DNA from: B1SED10-225 sp964501415
Lineage (GTDB): Bacteria > Bacillota_I > Bacilli_A > Izemoplasmatales > Izemoplasmataceae
Length of the DNA stretch: 64,000 nucleotides
Direction: 5' to 3'
NCBI GenBank assembly: GCA_964501415.1
Contig: CAZCSL010000003.1
Coordinates: 62,001 to 126,000, forward strand
Below, piece after piece: positions 48,555 to 58,038 of this stretch; the stretch's first letter is position 1, and each line of letters opens with the position of its first letter. Below the pieces are notes generated by a model. It saw only the letters and a list, made by a program, of their open reading frames with translations. It did not search any database and had not been told where the DNA came from. Made by a program: the position numbers and the translations under genes.

Positions 48555-50735
48555 ATGACAAAGACACATTTAGAATTAAATTCAGCTCAAAAAGAAGCTG
48601 TTAAAACAACAGAAGGACCTGTGATGGCTATCGCGGGTGCAGGCAGTGGAAAAACAAATGTGCTTACCAAACGGATAGCACATTTAATTTTGGATTTGGG
48701 TGTGCCCAAAGAACAAATCTTAGCAATCACTTTTACGAATAAAGCCGCTAATGAAATGAAAAGCCGTATTGCATCTCAACTCGGTATGTCATATCCGCAA
48801 ACTTACGACATGTGGATATCCACGTTTCATGCGATGTGTGCACGCATTTTAAGACAACACATTGAGTATTTGGGGTATGATAAAAACTTTCAGATTATCG
48901 ACGATGATGATGTAACGCAAATGATTAAGAGCATACAAAGAGAATTAGGCATCGATCAGAAGTTGGTTTCAGCACAAAAGCTCAAACCTCATATTTTAAA
49001 ACTGAAAACCGATGAATCACAACTTAAACATTTTGAGGATGGGCCGATTAAAAAGTTTTTAGAAGCGATATACCCTCGTTACCAAAAACGGTTGAAAGAT
49101 AACAATCTGGTTGATTTTGAGGATTTATTATTGCTAACCATTAAACTCTTAAAAAACCAAAAAGAGGTAAAAGCCTTATATCAAGAACAATTTCAATATA
49201 TCTTAGTGGATGAGTTTCAAGATACGAATAATCTACAATATGAATTGATTAAAAACTTAGCCAATAAAAAGAAAAATGTTTTTATTGTTGGTGATGAAGA
49301 CCAAAGTATTTATGCGTTTAGAGGCGCTAACATTGAAAATATTCGTAAATTTAAACGTGACTTTCCTAATCCAAGGATCATTTTATTGGAAGAAAACTAT
49401 CGGTCTACCAATACTATTTTAAAAGCTGCTAATCAAGTGATTAGAAGCAATAAAAATCGTATCGAAAAAAATCTTTTCTCTAAAAAAGGCGATGGCGCAC
49501 CGATTACCTTGTTTAAAGGCTTTGATCATCGTGATGAAGTAGAGTATGTGGTTGAGTCGATACAACGGTTATTGCGAAAGGGCTATCGCTATCAAGACAT
49601 GGCGATTTTATATCGGACAAACAATATGTCTAGAGTATTTGAAGACGTATTGATGCAAAAGCGGTTACCGTATAAAATCGTCGGCAATCTTAGTTTCTTT
49701 AAACGCAAGGAAATTAAAGATATGGTTGCTTATCTAAGGCTCTTAATTAATCCTCGGGATAGCTATAGTTTCTTGCGTATTGTTAATGAACCTAGAAGAG
49801 GTATTGGAGCGAAGACGGTAGATGTTTTAAGAGATTTTGCTTCTAGTTATGATTTCCCTTTGTTTGACGCCATTGGAGATTCTCGTTGTCCTTTAAATAA
49901 AGGGCAAATGGCCAAATTAGTTAAGTTTAAGAAAATGATTGAAAGTCTTTCGACCTCTCTTATGCGCGTCGATTTTAATACCTTAATGGATGATTTGCTG
50001 ATCGAAAGTGGCTATAAGAAGGCCTTGGAAGAAGATGAAATGGGCGATGTACGCTTTGAAAATATTTTAGAGCTTAAAACGATGTTTAAAGAAAGTGAAC
50101 ATAGTCAAAAAACACAAGATCCCAAAACATTACTAACCTATATTTTAGAGGATATCAGCTTGAAAAGCCAAGAAGATGAAACCACTGATCCCAATGCAAT
50201 CACGCTTATGACCGTGCACGCTGCTAAAGGATTAGAGTTTAAGGTTGTATTTATTGTGGGCGCTGAACAAAGCCTTTTCCCACTATATCGTACTATCGGA
50301 AATCCAAAAGAAATCGAAGAAGAAAGACGGCTAATGTATGTTGGGATAACACGTGCCATGGAGAAACTTTATTTGACTAATGCCAAACAACGAAGGCTAT
50401 ACGGTGAGATGACGAGTAATCCCGATAGTATATTTATCCAAGACATCGAAGATAACTTAATAAAATTTGAAGGCTTGGCAAAAGACAATAAATTTAATGC
50501 TGAGAGATTTAAAAAAGATGCAAGACCATCTATGACGTTTAAGCAACGACAAAAAACGTATCAGACACATCAAAACAACGACATTAAAAGCGGCGATAAG
50601 GTAAAACATAAAGTTTTTGGCAATGGTGTCGTCGTCAATGTGTCTGATAATCAATGTCAAATTGCATTTTCTTCAGATTATGGAATCAAGACGTTAATGA
50701 AAGACCATCCAGCTATTGAAAAGATCGAGGGGTGA
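48555..50735 (+). CDS. pcrA: ATP-dependent DNA helicase PcrA (UvrD/Rep family)
   Basis: 3'-5' helicase used in repair and in removing RecA and replication blocks. 726 residues from ATG 48555 behind AAAGGTGAT. SF1 motifs: LNSAQKEAV (Q motif), AGAGSGKT (Walker A), ITFTNKAA, VDEFQDTN (Walker B), GDEDQSIYAFRGA, EENYRST, TVHAAKGLEF and YVGITRA. A C-terminal DKVKHKVFGNGVV segment is the PcrA RNA-polymerase-binding tudor domain. The pcrA-ligA order is conserved in Bacillota. Confidence 0.97.
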   Translation: MTKTHLELNSAQKEAVKTTEGPVMAIAGAGSGKTNVLTKRIAHLILDLGVPKEQILAITFTNKAANEMKSRIASQLGMSYPQTYDMWISTFHAMCARILRQHIEYLGYDKNFQIIDDDDVTQMIKSIQRELGIDQKLVSAQKLKPHILKLKTDESQLKHFEDGPIKKFLEAIYPRYQKRLKDNNLVDFEDLLLLTIKLLKNQKEVKALYQEQFQYILVDEFQDTNNLQYELIKNLANKKKNVFIVGDEDQSIYAFRGANIENIRKFKRDFPNPRIILLEENYRSTNTILKAANQVIRSNKNRIEKNLFSKKGDGAPITLFKGFDHRDEVEYVVESIQRLLRKGYRYQDMAILYRTNNMSRVFEDVLMQKRLPYKIVGNLSFFKRKEIKDMVAYLRLLINPRDSYSFLRIVNEPRRGIGAKTVDVLRDFASSYDFPLFDAIGDSRCPLNKGQMAKLVKFKKMIESLSTSLMRVDFNTLMDDLLIESGYKKALEEDEMGDVRFENILELKTMFKESEHSQKTQDPKTLLTYILEDISLKSQEDETTDPNAITLMTVHAAKGLEFKVVFIVGAEQSLFPLYRTIGNPKEIEEERRLMYVGITRAMEKLYLTNAKQRRLYGEMTSNPDSIFIQDIEDNLIKFEGLAKDNKFNAERFKKDARPSMTFKQRQKTYQTHQNNDIKSGDKVKHKVFGNGVVVNVSDNQCQIAFSSDYGIKTLMKDHPAIEKIEG

Positions 50736-50739
50736 AAAG

Positions 50740-52725
50740 ATGGATATTAAAGCTAAAATCGATAACTTAAAGGACCGGATCAATAAGTATGATTATCAAT
50801 ATCATGTTTTGGACCAACCACAAATAAGTGATATTGAATATGATCGTCTTTTAGCAGAACTTATCAAACTTGAAGAAGAATATCCTCAATATAAAACATC
50901 AGATTCTCCCTCTCAGCGTGTAGGTGGAGAAATTTTGGAGGGGTTTGAAAAAGTTGAACATTCACAACCCATGCTTTCGCTATCCAATGCATTTAATAAA
51001 GAGGATTTAAACGATTTTGATAAACGTATTAAAAAGCTAGATGTTGATGTAAGTTATGTAGTTGAAGAAAAAATCGATGGTTTAGCTGCTTCTTTAAGGT
51101 ATGAAGATGGTTTCTTGACGCAAGCTGCGACCAGAGGAAACGGGACGGTTGGTGAAGACATAACACATAATGTCAAAACCATAAAACGCGTACCTTTAAA
51201 ACTACCGAAACCTTTGAGCATGGAAGTACGTGGAGAAATATTCATGCCAAAGGCATCTTTTCTTTCTTTAAATGAACAACGCGAAAAGGCCGATCAACCT
51301 TTGTTTAAAAACCCGCGTAATGCCGCTGCAGGAAGCATTAGACAGTTAGATAGTAAAGTAGCTGCAAAACGAGATTTGGATATGTTTGTCTACAGCAAGG
51401 TAGCTGATGAAACCGATGCTGATAAAGATCATATGACTACATTAAAAGAACTCAAATCTTTAGGTTTTCATATCAATGAACACACACATCATGTAAAAGA
51501 TATGTCATCGGTTATCAATCAGGTTGACGCTATTGAACGTAAGCGTCATGAACGCGCTTATGACATTGATGGCGTCGTAGTTAAAATCAATGAAAGAGCG
51601 CTTTATGAAACGATAGGCTACACCTCAAAAAGTCCGAAATGGGCTATTGCGTACAAGTTTAAGGCAGAGGAGGTTATGAGTCGGGTTTTAGATATCTTCT
51701 TTCAAGTCGGTCGTACGGGACAAATTACCCCTGTGGCGAGGCTTGAACCCGTTGAAGTACAAGGTTCAACCGTATCAAGAGCCACGCTTCACAATGAAGA
51801 TTATGTTGCGAGTAAAGATATAAGAATAAACGATTATGTTAGTATAAAAAAAGCTGGAGATATAATTCCCGAAGTCGTTTATGTTATCAAGGATAAAAGA
51901 AGTGGTGCTGAGACTGCTTTTGAAATGGTTACGCAGTGTCCTAAATGTCAATCGACTTTAGTGCGAAAAGAAGGTGAGGCAGACACCTATTGTCCTAACG
52001 ATGAATGCCCAGCTAAATCGATGGAAGCCCTTATTCATTTTGCCTCACGAGAGGCCATGAATATAGAGGGATTAGGCACTAAAATCATTGAACATTTTTA
52101 TAACGAAAGCTATTTGAAAAATATCCCTGATATTTACCGCTTAAAATCACACCGTGACACCTTGATGTTACGTGCTGGTTTTGGTCAAAAAAGTATCGAT
52201 AAACTTATAAAAAGCATTGAACAATCAAAAAACAGAAGTCTTGAAAATCTTTTGTTCGGACTAGGCATACGCTTTGTTGGCCAAAAAGTCTCTAAAGTTT
52301 TAGCCAGTCATTTTGATCATATTGATAAATTAATGGAGGCGGATAGAGATACATTGGTGGCCATTGATGAAATCGGAGATAAGATTGCCAGCAGTATTAC
52401 CGACTATTTTTCTAAAGAGAAAAACATTAATCAAATACAGGCATTAAAAGCATTGAATATCAACATGCAATATACCGGTAAATCGCGTGAAATAGCGCAA
52501 ATTAGTGGTAAGAGATTTGTCTTAACAGGGACTTTACCTACCTTATCTCGCAAAGAAGCACAAGCATTGATCGAATCAAGCGGTGGACGCGTTACTTCAG
52601 CGGTTTCTGAAAACACCGATTATGTATGTGCGGGTGAGAAAGCAGGGTCAAAACTAACAAAAGCTCAAGAGCTCGGTGTTGAGATTATCGATGAAGAAAA
52701 ACTCAAACAGCTATTGAAACGATAG
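50740..52725 (+). CDS. ligA: NAD-dependent DNA ligase
   Basis: Seals nicks using NAD+. 661 residues. Adenylated K111 in EEKIDG, TRGNGTVGEDITHN, OB-fold VGRTGQITPVA, zinc finger with CPKC and CPNDECP, helix-hairpin-helix repeats, and a C-terminal BRCT domain (~585-661, FVLTGTLPTLSR). ATG 50740 follows GAGGGGTG; TTG 50716 would lie inside pcrA. Only 4 bp separate it from pcrA. Confidence 0.98.
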   Translation: MDIKAKIDNLKDRINKYDYQYHVLDQPQISDIEYDRLLAELIKLEEEYPQYKTSDSPSQRVGGEILEGFEKVEHSQPMLSLSNAFNKEDLNDFDKRIKKLDVDVSYVVEEKIDGLAASLRYEDGFLTQAATRGNGTVGEDITHNVKTIKRVPLKLPKPLSMEVRGEIFMPKASFLSLNEQREKADQPLFKNPRNAAAGSIRQLDSKVAAKRDLDMFVYSKVADETDADKDHMTTLKELKSLGFHINEHTHHVKDMSSVINQVDAIERKRHERAYDIDGVVVKINERALYETIGYTSKSPKWAIAYKFKAEEVMSRVLDIFFQVGRTGQITPVARLEPVEVQGSTVSRATLHNEDYVASKDIRINDYVSIKKAGDIIPEVVYVIKDKRSGAETAFEMVTQCPKCQSTLVRKEGEADTYCPNDECPAKSMEALIHFASREAMNIEGLGTKIIEHFYNESYLKNIPDIYRLKSHRDTLMLRAGFGQKSIDKLIKSIEQSKNRSLENLLFGLGIRFVGQKVSKVLASHFDHIDKLMEADRDTLVAIDEIGDKIASSITDYFSKEKNINQIQALKALNINMQYTGKSREIAQISGKRFVLTGTLPTLSRKEAQALIESSGGRVTSAVSENTDYVCAGEKAGSKLTKAQELGVEIIDEEKLKQLLKR

Positions 52726-52737
52726 GACGTGTCACAT

Positions 52738-55551
52738 ATGGATCACATTGTAATAAAAGGAGCTAAAGAAAACAATTTACAAAGTTTGGATATAACTTTA
52801 CCTAAAAACAAAATGATCGTCATGACGGGACTTAGTGGTTCTGGCAAGACTTCTTTGGCGTTTGATACTATTTATAAAGAAGGACAAAGAAGGTATGTTG
52901 AGAGTTTAAGTGCTTATGCTAGACAGTTTTTGGGCAATTTAGAAAAACCTAACGTCGATAGCATTGAAGGCTTATCTCCTGCAATATCAATCGATCAAAA
53001 AACAACCTCAAAAAATCCTCGTAGTACCGTTGGGACAGTCACGGAAATCTATGATTATCTTCGGCTGCTTTATGCCCGTATCGGTGTACCAATATGCCCT
53101 ACACATGGCGTTGAGATTACTTCACAAAGCATCGAACAAATGAGAGACAGAATTATGAAGCATGAAGAAGGTTCTAGGGTAGAGGTTTTAGCTCCTATCG
53201 TACAAGGCAAAAAAGGAACACATAAAGCCACCTTAGAGCAACTGAAAAAAGAAGGCTATGTCCGGGTTCGATTAAACAAAGAAATTGTTGATTTGGATAG
53301 TGAAATCTCTTTAGAAAAGAACAAAAAGCATACGATCGATGTGGTTATTGATCGTTTAAAGCTAAGAGATAAAATTGCATCTAGGTTATATGATTCATTG
53401 GAAACGGCTTCAAAGTTAGGCGATGGCAAGGTAACGGTGTTAATCAACAAGTCTGAATATACCTTTAGCGAGCACTTTGCGTGCCCTCATTGTGAATTCT
53501 CTATTGGTAAATTAGAACCCCGCTTGTTTTCTTTCAATGCGCCGTTTGGCGCATGTAATCACTGTAGTGGTTTAGGGTATACCAAAAAGATAGATACAAG
53601 ATTACTCATACCTAATGATAATTTAACGATTTATGAAGGTGCAATAAAGGGTTGGCAAAACACCAATACCATTCACTTTAAACAATTGGAAATTTTATCT
53701 AAGCACTACAACATAGATTTGCAAAAACCCTTTAAAAACTATACAAAAAAAGAGTTAGATCTCATGTTTTATGGTTCAGATGAGCCATTGGAATTTAAAT
53801 TTAAAGGCAAAACCAGCAATATACAGCATGAAAAAACGGGATATTATGAAGGTATCATCAACAATTTGGAAAGAAGATATATAGAAACCACATCGCGTTT
53901 TATGCGTGAGTGGATAGAGTCACTAATGACGGAAAAAACATGTCCAGTTTGTGATGGGAAAAAGCTTAATAAGGCCGCTTTGAGTGTTAAAATTGGTGGC
54001 AAAGACATCATTGAAATGACCGATATGAGCGTCTCGATGCTAATTGATTTTTTACAGCAATTAAAACTCGATGACACCAAGAAAAAAATCAGTGAAATGG
54101 TGTTAAGAGAAATCGATGAACGATTAAGGTTTTTAAAAAATGTGGGATTGGATTATTTGACGCTTTCTAGGCGTGCAGCTACGTTATCTGGTGGTGAGTC
54201 ACAACGTATACGATTGGCAACCCAAATTGGCAGCCGATTAACGGGTGTTTTATATGTTTTAGATGAACCTTCAATCGGTCTTCATCAACGCGATAATCGC
54301 CGCTTGATTAACACCTTGCACAGCATGCGAGATTTAGGGAATACCTTGATTGTGGTCGAACACGATGAAGAGACGATGATGTTGGCCGATGAAATTGTAG
54401 ATATTGGACCGGGGGCAGGTGCTCATGGTGGAAAGTTGGTATTTCAAGGTAGTTATCAAGACATATTAAAAGCAAAACATTCTATTACAGGGCAATATCT
54501 TTCTAAAGTAAAAACAATAGCGGTTCCCAAACGCCGCCAAAAGCAAAACGGTGAATGGATAACCGTAAAATCCGCTCATGAAAACAATTTAAAACATATT
54601 GATGTTGCTTTTCCAAAAGGGTTATTGACAGTTGTTAGTGGCGTGAGTGGATCAGGAAAGAGTTCTTTAGTGAATGAGTGTTTATATAAAGGACTACATA
54701 ATGAAATCTACCCTAAGAAGATTCAAAGTGGTAAATATGATACCATTGAAGGCGCAGCGTTAATTACTAAGCTTATCAATATTGATCAATCTCCCATTGG
54801 TCGTACACCTAGAAGTAATCCCGGGACATACACAGGTGTTTTTGATGATATTAGAGATATTTTTGCTATGACGAATGAGGCTAAGTTAAGAGGATATCAA
54901 AAAGGGCGTTTTAGTTTTAATGTCAAGGGAGGACGTTGTGAGACTTGTAATGGGGATGGCGTTAAAAAAATAGAAATGCATTTCTTACCGGATGTATTTG
55001 TCCCTTGCGAAGCTTGTGGTGGAAAACGGTATAATAAAGAGACATTGCAAGTTAAGTACAAAGGTAAAAACATCTCAGAAATTCTTGAAATGACGATTGA
55101 ACAAGGCAGTGAATTCTTTGAAAATATACCGAAAGCTAAACATAAATTTAAAACGTTGATGGATGTCGGTTTAGGATACTTGAAAATCGGTCAACCAGCC
55201 CCGACACTATCTGGAGGTGAAGCACAACGCGTAAAGTTAGCTAAAGAGCTACACAAAAGGATTACTCCAGACACTTTATATATACTAGATGAGCCAACAA
55301 CCGGCTTGCATGCAGATGATGTAAAAAGGCTTTTAGCGGTTTTACAAGATATCGTTTCACAAGGAGCAAGCGTAGTGGTTATAGAACATAACTTAGATGT
55401 GATTAAGGTTGCGGACTATGTGATTGATTTAGGTCCTGAAGGCGGTGATGCAGGTGGTGAAGTCATTGCAAAAGGCACGCCTGAGGAAATTTCAGAGTTT
55501 GAAACTTCCCACACCGCTCGCTATCTCAAGAAAGTCTTGAAGGGAGCATAG
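52738..55551 (+). CDS. uvrA: Excinuclease ABC subunit A
   Basis: Damage-recognition ATPase of nucleotide excision repair. 937 residues. Two ABC modules with Walker A GLSGSGKTSLAFDT and GVSGSGKSSLVNE, signatures LSGGESQRIRLA and LSGGEAQRVKLA, and zinc-binding pairs CPHCEF...CNHC and CETCNGDG...CEACGG. Start ATG 52738; GTG 52729 would add three residues. It follows ligA by 12 bp. UvrB and UvrC are not in this window, whereas the coupling factor Mfd is. Confidence 0.98.
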   Translation: MDHIVIKGAKENNLQSLDITLPKNKMIVMTGLSGSGKTSLAFDTIYKEGQRRYVESLSAYARQFLGNLEKPNVDSIEGLSPAISIDQKTTSKNPRSTVGTVTEIYDYLRLLYARIGVPICPTHGVEITSQSIEQMRDRIMKHEEGSRVEVLAPIVQGKKGTHKATLEQLKKEGYVRVRLNKEIVDLDSEISLEKNKKHTIDVVIDRLKLRDKIASRLYDSLETASKLGDGKVTVLINKSEYTFSEHFACPHCEFSIGKLEPRLFSFNAPFGACNHCSGLGYTKKIDTRLLIPNDNLTIYEGAIKGWQNTNTIHFKQLEILSKHYNIDLQKPFKNYTKKELDLMFYGSDEPLEFKFKGKTSNIQHEKTGYYEGIINNLERRYIETTSRFMREWIESLMTEKTCPVCDGKKLNKAALSVKIGGKDIIEMTDMSVSMLIDFLQQLKLDDTKKKISEMVLREIDERLRFLKNVGLDYLTLSRRAATLSGGESQRIRLATQIGSRLTGVLYVLDEPSIGLHQRDNRRLINTLHSMRDLGNTLIVVEHDEETMMLADEIVDIGPGAGAHGGKLVFQGSYQDILKAKHSITGQYLSKVKTIAVPKRRQKQNGEWITVKSAHENNLKHIDVAFPKGLLTVVSGVSGSGKSSLVNECLYKGLHNEIYPKKIQSGKYDTIEGAALITKLINIDQSPIGRTPRSNPGTYTGVFDDIRDIFAMTNEAKLRGYQKGRFSFNVKGGRCETCNGDGVKKIEMHFLPDVFVPCEACGGKRYNKETLQVKYKGKNISEILEMTIEQGSEFFENIPKAKHKFKTLMDVGLGYLKIGQPAPTLSGGEAQRVKLAKELHKRITPDTLYILDEPTTGLHADDVKRLLAVLQDIVSQGASVVVIEHNLDVIKVADYVIDLGPEGGDAGGEVIAKGTPEEISEFETSHTARYLKKVLKGA

Positions 55552-55553
55552 AC

Positions 55554-56174
55554 ATGGCACAAAATGATAACGATAAAAAACAAGACAAAGCGACAGATGA
55601 CTCTAATGCTAATCAAAAAGACAATAAGCAAGAAAAAAAACAAAATGAAAAATCAGATGAGCAAAAGCAACGCGAGTTAGATGAACTTTTGAAGCAACTA
55701 AAAGAATTACAACAACAAAAAAATAACTTACAACAAAAGCAAAGCCCAAAACCTAAGGTTCTCATGGTAGAGTTTGGCGCTCGATTTCATCCCAATGGGT
55801 TAATTAATTACACCATGTATTATTTGTTGAACTTAGTTATTATTTATAGTTTTTCAGAAATTTATGAGTTCTTTAGTTTTTCGGGCTCATTAATCGATTT
55901 ATTGTTATTCATAGGGGTTTACACCTTGATAGAGATTATCTTCCGGACTTATATTGTGACGCATCATTTTAAATTCGTGCTTCGAACTTTTGGGTTTGTC
56001 TTCTTTTTAGGATACTTGACGATTTTCTTCTTTTTGGAACAGTATTTGTTTTCTGGTTTGTTTGGCTTCACCAATGAAAATTTGTTTGTGATATTTATAG
56101 CATCATTGGTTCTTATTAGATATATAATTTCGCACTTGATGCGACATACAATATCAAAATATATGAGGTGGTAA
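55554..56174 (+). CDS. Unknown membrane protein with Lys/Gln-rich cytoplasmic N-terminus (206 aa)
   Basis: I do not recognise a family. Residues 1-67 are almost only D, N, K, Q, E and L, with a likely coiled coil at 38-63 (KQRELDELLKQLKELQQQ). About four hydrophobic segments follow, at ~86-101, 110-128, 142-162 and 174-192, with a basic end. The charged N-terminus should be cytoplasmic. ATG 55554 lies 2 bp after the uvrA stop, and hprK starts 1 bp after its own stop, so it belongs to a continuous operon. Confidence 0.75.
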   Translation: MAQNDNDKKQDKATDDSNANQKDNKQEKKQNEKSDEQKQRELDELLKQLKELQQQKNNLQQKQSPKPKVLMVEFGARFHPNGLINYTMYYLLNLVIIYSFSEIYEFFSFSGSLIDLLLFIGVYTLIEIIFRTYIVTHHFKFVLRTFGFVFFLGYLTIFFFLEQYLFSGLFGFTNENLFVIFIASLVLIRYIISHLMRHTISKYMRW

Positions 56175-56175
56175 T

Positions 56176-57117
56176 ATGGCGATAGATGTTAAAATGATTG
56201 TGGATGATTTTGAACTTGAAGTATTTAGTGGTGAGCAAGGTTTGTCGCGTGAGGTCAAAAATTCACAGTTAACACGACCGGGTATTGAATTAGCGGGTCT
56301 TTTTGAATTTTATGAGTATGACCGAATTCAGATTTTTGGCAGTAAAGAAGTTACATTTTACGGTTGGTTAAACGATCAAGACAAAGAAATACGTATTGAA
56401 ATGTTATTTGAGAAAAAACCACCTGCATTCATTTTTTCTAAGCATGTGGATATCCCAGCGTTGTTTGTCGAAAAGGGCAAGCAACATGGCATCCCCGTTT
56501 TGAAAAGCCACCTTAGAACAAGTGAGCTGTTTTCCAGGTTGTATCAATATTTGTATGCAAAACTGTCGCCAAGAACATCCATTCATGCTACATTAGTAGA
56601 TATTAACGGTGTGGGTGTTTTGATGAGAGGCGAAAGTGGCATTGGAAAAAGCGAAGTGGCTTTAGAGTTGGTGCGCCGTGGCCATCAACTTGTCGCTGAT
56701 GATAGGGTAGATATCTATCAAAAGGAAAAAGGCACGGTTATTGGCGAATCGCCCAAACTGTTAAAAGAACACCTTGAAATTCGTGGTATTGGTATCATCA
56801 ATGTGGTAAAATTGTTCGGAGCAAGCGCGATTAAAGAGGATAAGACGATTATGCTGATTGTCGAGTTGATGCATTGGGATGAAGATGCAGATTATGACCG
56901 GTTGGGCTTAGATGATTTTACGGAAAATCTATTCGAAACCCCGGTTCCTTTGGTCAAGATCCCCATAACCGCTGCAAGAAGTGTCCCATCACTTATTGAA
57001 GTAGCTGCCATGAATGCGCGTTTGAAATTTATGGGTGTACATATGGCACAGGATTTTGCACAGTCAATCAGCAAAGAAATTGATGCAAAAAGTAAACATA
57101 AAAAATCAAAAGAATAG
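56176..57117 (+). CDS. hprK: HPr kinase/phosphorylase
   Basis: Phosphorylates HPr on Ser46 to control sugar uptake and catabolite repression, and reverses the reaction. 313 residues. Walker A GESGIGKS at 152-159, conserved H137, catalytic aspartates in VADDRVDI, and the signature LEIRGIGIINV. GAGGTGG precedes ATG 56176. HprK-lgt order is common in Bacillota. Its presence implies a phosphotransferase system elsewhere in the genome. Confidence 0.97.
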   Translation: MAIDVKMIVDDFELEVFSGEQGLSREVKNSQLTRPGIELAGLFEFYEYDRIQIFGSKEVTFYGWLNDQDKEIRIEMLFEKKPPAFIFSKHVDIPALFVEKGKQHGIPVLKSHLRTSELFSRLYQYLYAKLSPRTSIHATLVDINGVGVLMRGESGIGKSEVALELVRRGHQLVADDRVDIYQKEKGTVIGESPKLLKEHLEIRGIGIINVVKLFGASAIKEDKTIMLIVELMHWDEDADYDRLGLDDFTENLFETPVPLVKIPITAARSVPSLIEVAAMNARLKFMGVHMAQDFAQSISKEIDAKSKHKKSKE

Positions 57118-57128
57118 AAGGGATACAT

Positions 57129-58016
57129 ATGTTTAATTTGTTAGCACCTGCTCATGAATCAGGCTTTGAAGGTTATTCTAGAGTATTGATAGAACTTGGC
57201 CCTATCGTTATATATCGGTACGCTTTTATGATCCTGCTTGGGATTATCGGCGCTTTGGTTTTGGGGCTTAAAGAAGGTAAAAAACTAGGTATTAAGCCTG
57301 ATGATATAATCGATGGTTTAATCATTATTTTGCCTATTGCTATTTTAGGTACAAGAGTTTATTACGTTATGTTTGATGGCAATTGGTCTCAATTTTTTAA
57401 TATACGATCTGGAGGATTGGCGATACACGGAGGGTTTATCGCGGCTATTATCGCCTCTTATTTTTATACGAAATATAAAAATATAGATATTTTCAAAGCA
57501 ACCGATTTAATCGCACCAGGTTTTTTGATTGGTCAAACGTTTGGGCGGTGGGGTAACTTCTTCAATCGAGAAGCTCACGGTGGTGTCGTTGGTGGTATGA
57601 CTAACGGGACTGCGGCTTTAACACATGATGAGCAGTTTAGCTTTTTATCGGATACCCTTCGCATTCCTGATTTTATTGTGAACAATATGTTTATCGGTGG
57701 CAATTACGTCCACCCAACGTTCTTATATGAATCGATATGGAATTTCTTTGGATTGGTGTTATTGTTGGTTTTGCGCCGTACGAAACTAATTCGATCAGGG
57801 GATTTGATTGCGATTTATTTAATATGGTATTCAGTGGGGCGCTTTTTCATCGAAGCGATGCGAACCGATGCCCTCTTTATCGGAGATACAGGCTTACGTA
57901 TTGCCCAAGTCATCAGTATTTTGATGGTGCTTGCCGGTATGGCTTTGCTCGCTTTGAATCGCACGTTATTCAAACGTAAACCGTATGCAGATGTATTAGA
58001 AGAAAACCGAGCATAA
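57129..58016 (+). CDS. lgt: Prolipoprotein diacylglyceryl transferase
   Basis: Attaches diacylglyceryl to the lipobox cysteine of prolipoproteins. 295 residues with about seven membrane segments. Catalytic-region motifs GGLAIHGGFIAAI and GRWGNFFNREAHGG, plus HPTFLYESIWN. Clients are present here: yidC, and the lipoproteins at 61010 and 61877. AGAAGGG precedes the ATG. It lies between hprK and trxB. Confidence 0.97.
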   Translation: MFNLLAPAHESGFEGYSRVLIELGPIVIYRYAFMILLGIIGALVLGLKEGKKLGIKPDDIIDGLIIILPIAILGTRVYYVMFDGNWSQFFNIRSGGLAIHGGFIAAIIASYFYTKYKNIDIFKATDLIAPGFLIGQTFGRWGNFFNREAHGGVVGGMTNGTAALTHDEQFSFLSDTLRIPDFIVNNMFIGGNYVHPTFLYESIWNFFGLVLLLVLRRTKLIRSGDLIAIYLIWYSVGRFFIEAMRTDALFIGDTGLRIAQVISILMVLAGMALLALNRTLFKRKPYADVLEENRA

Positions 58017-58038
58017 AGACATAAAAAGGAGTAAACAC

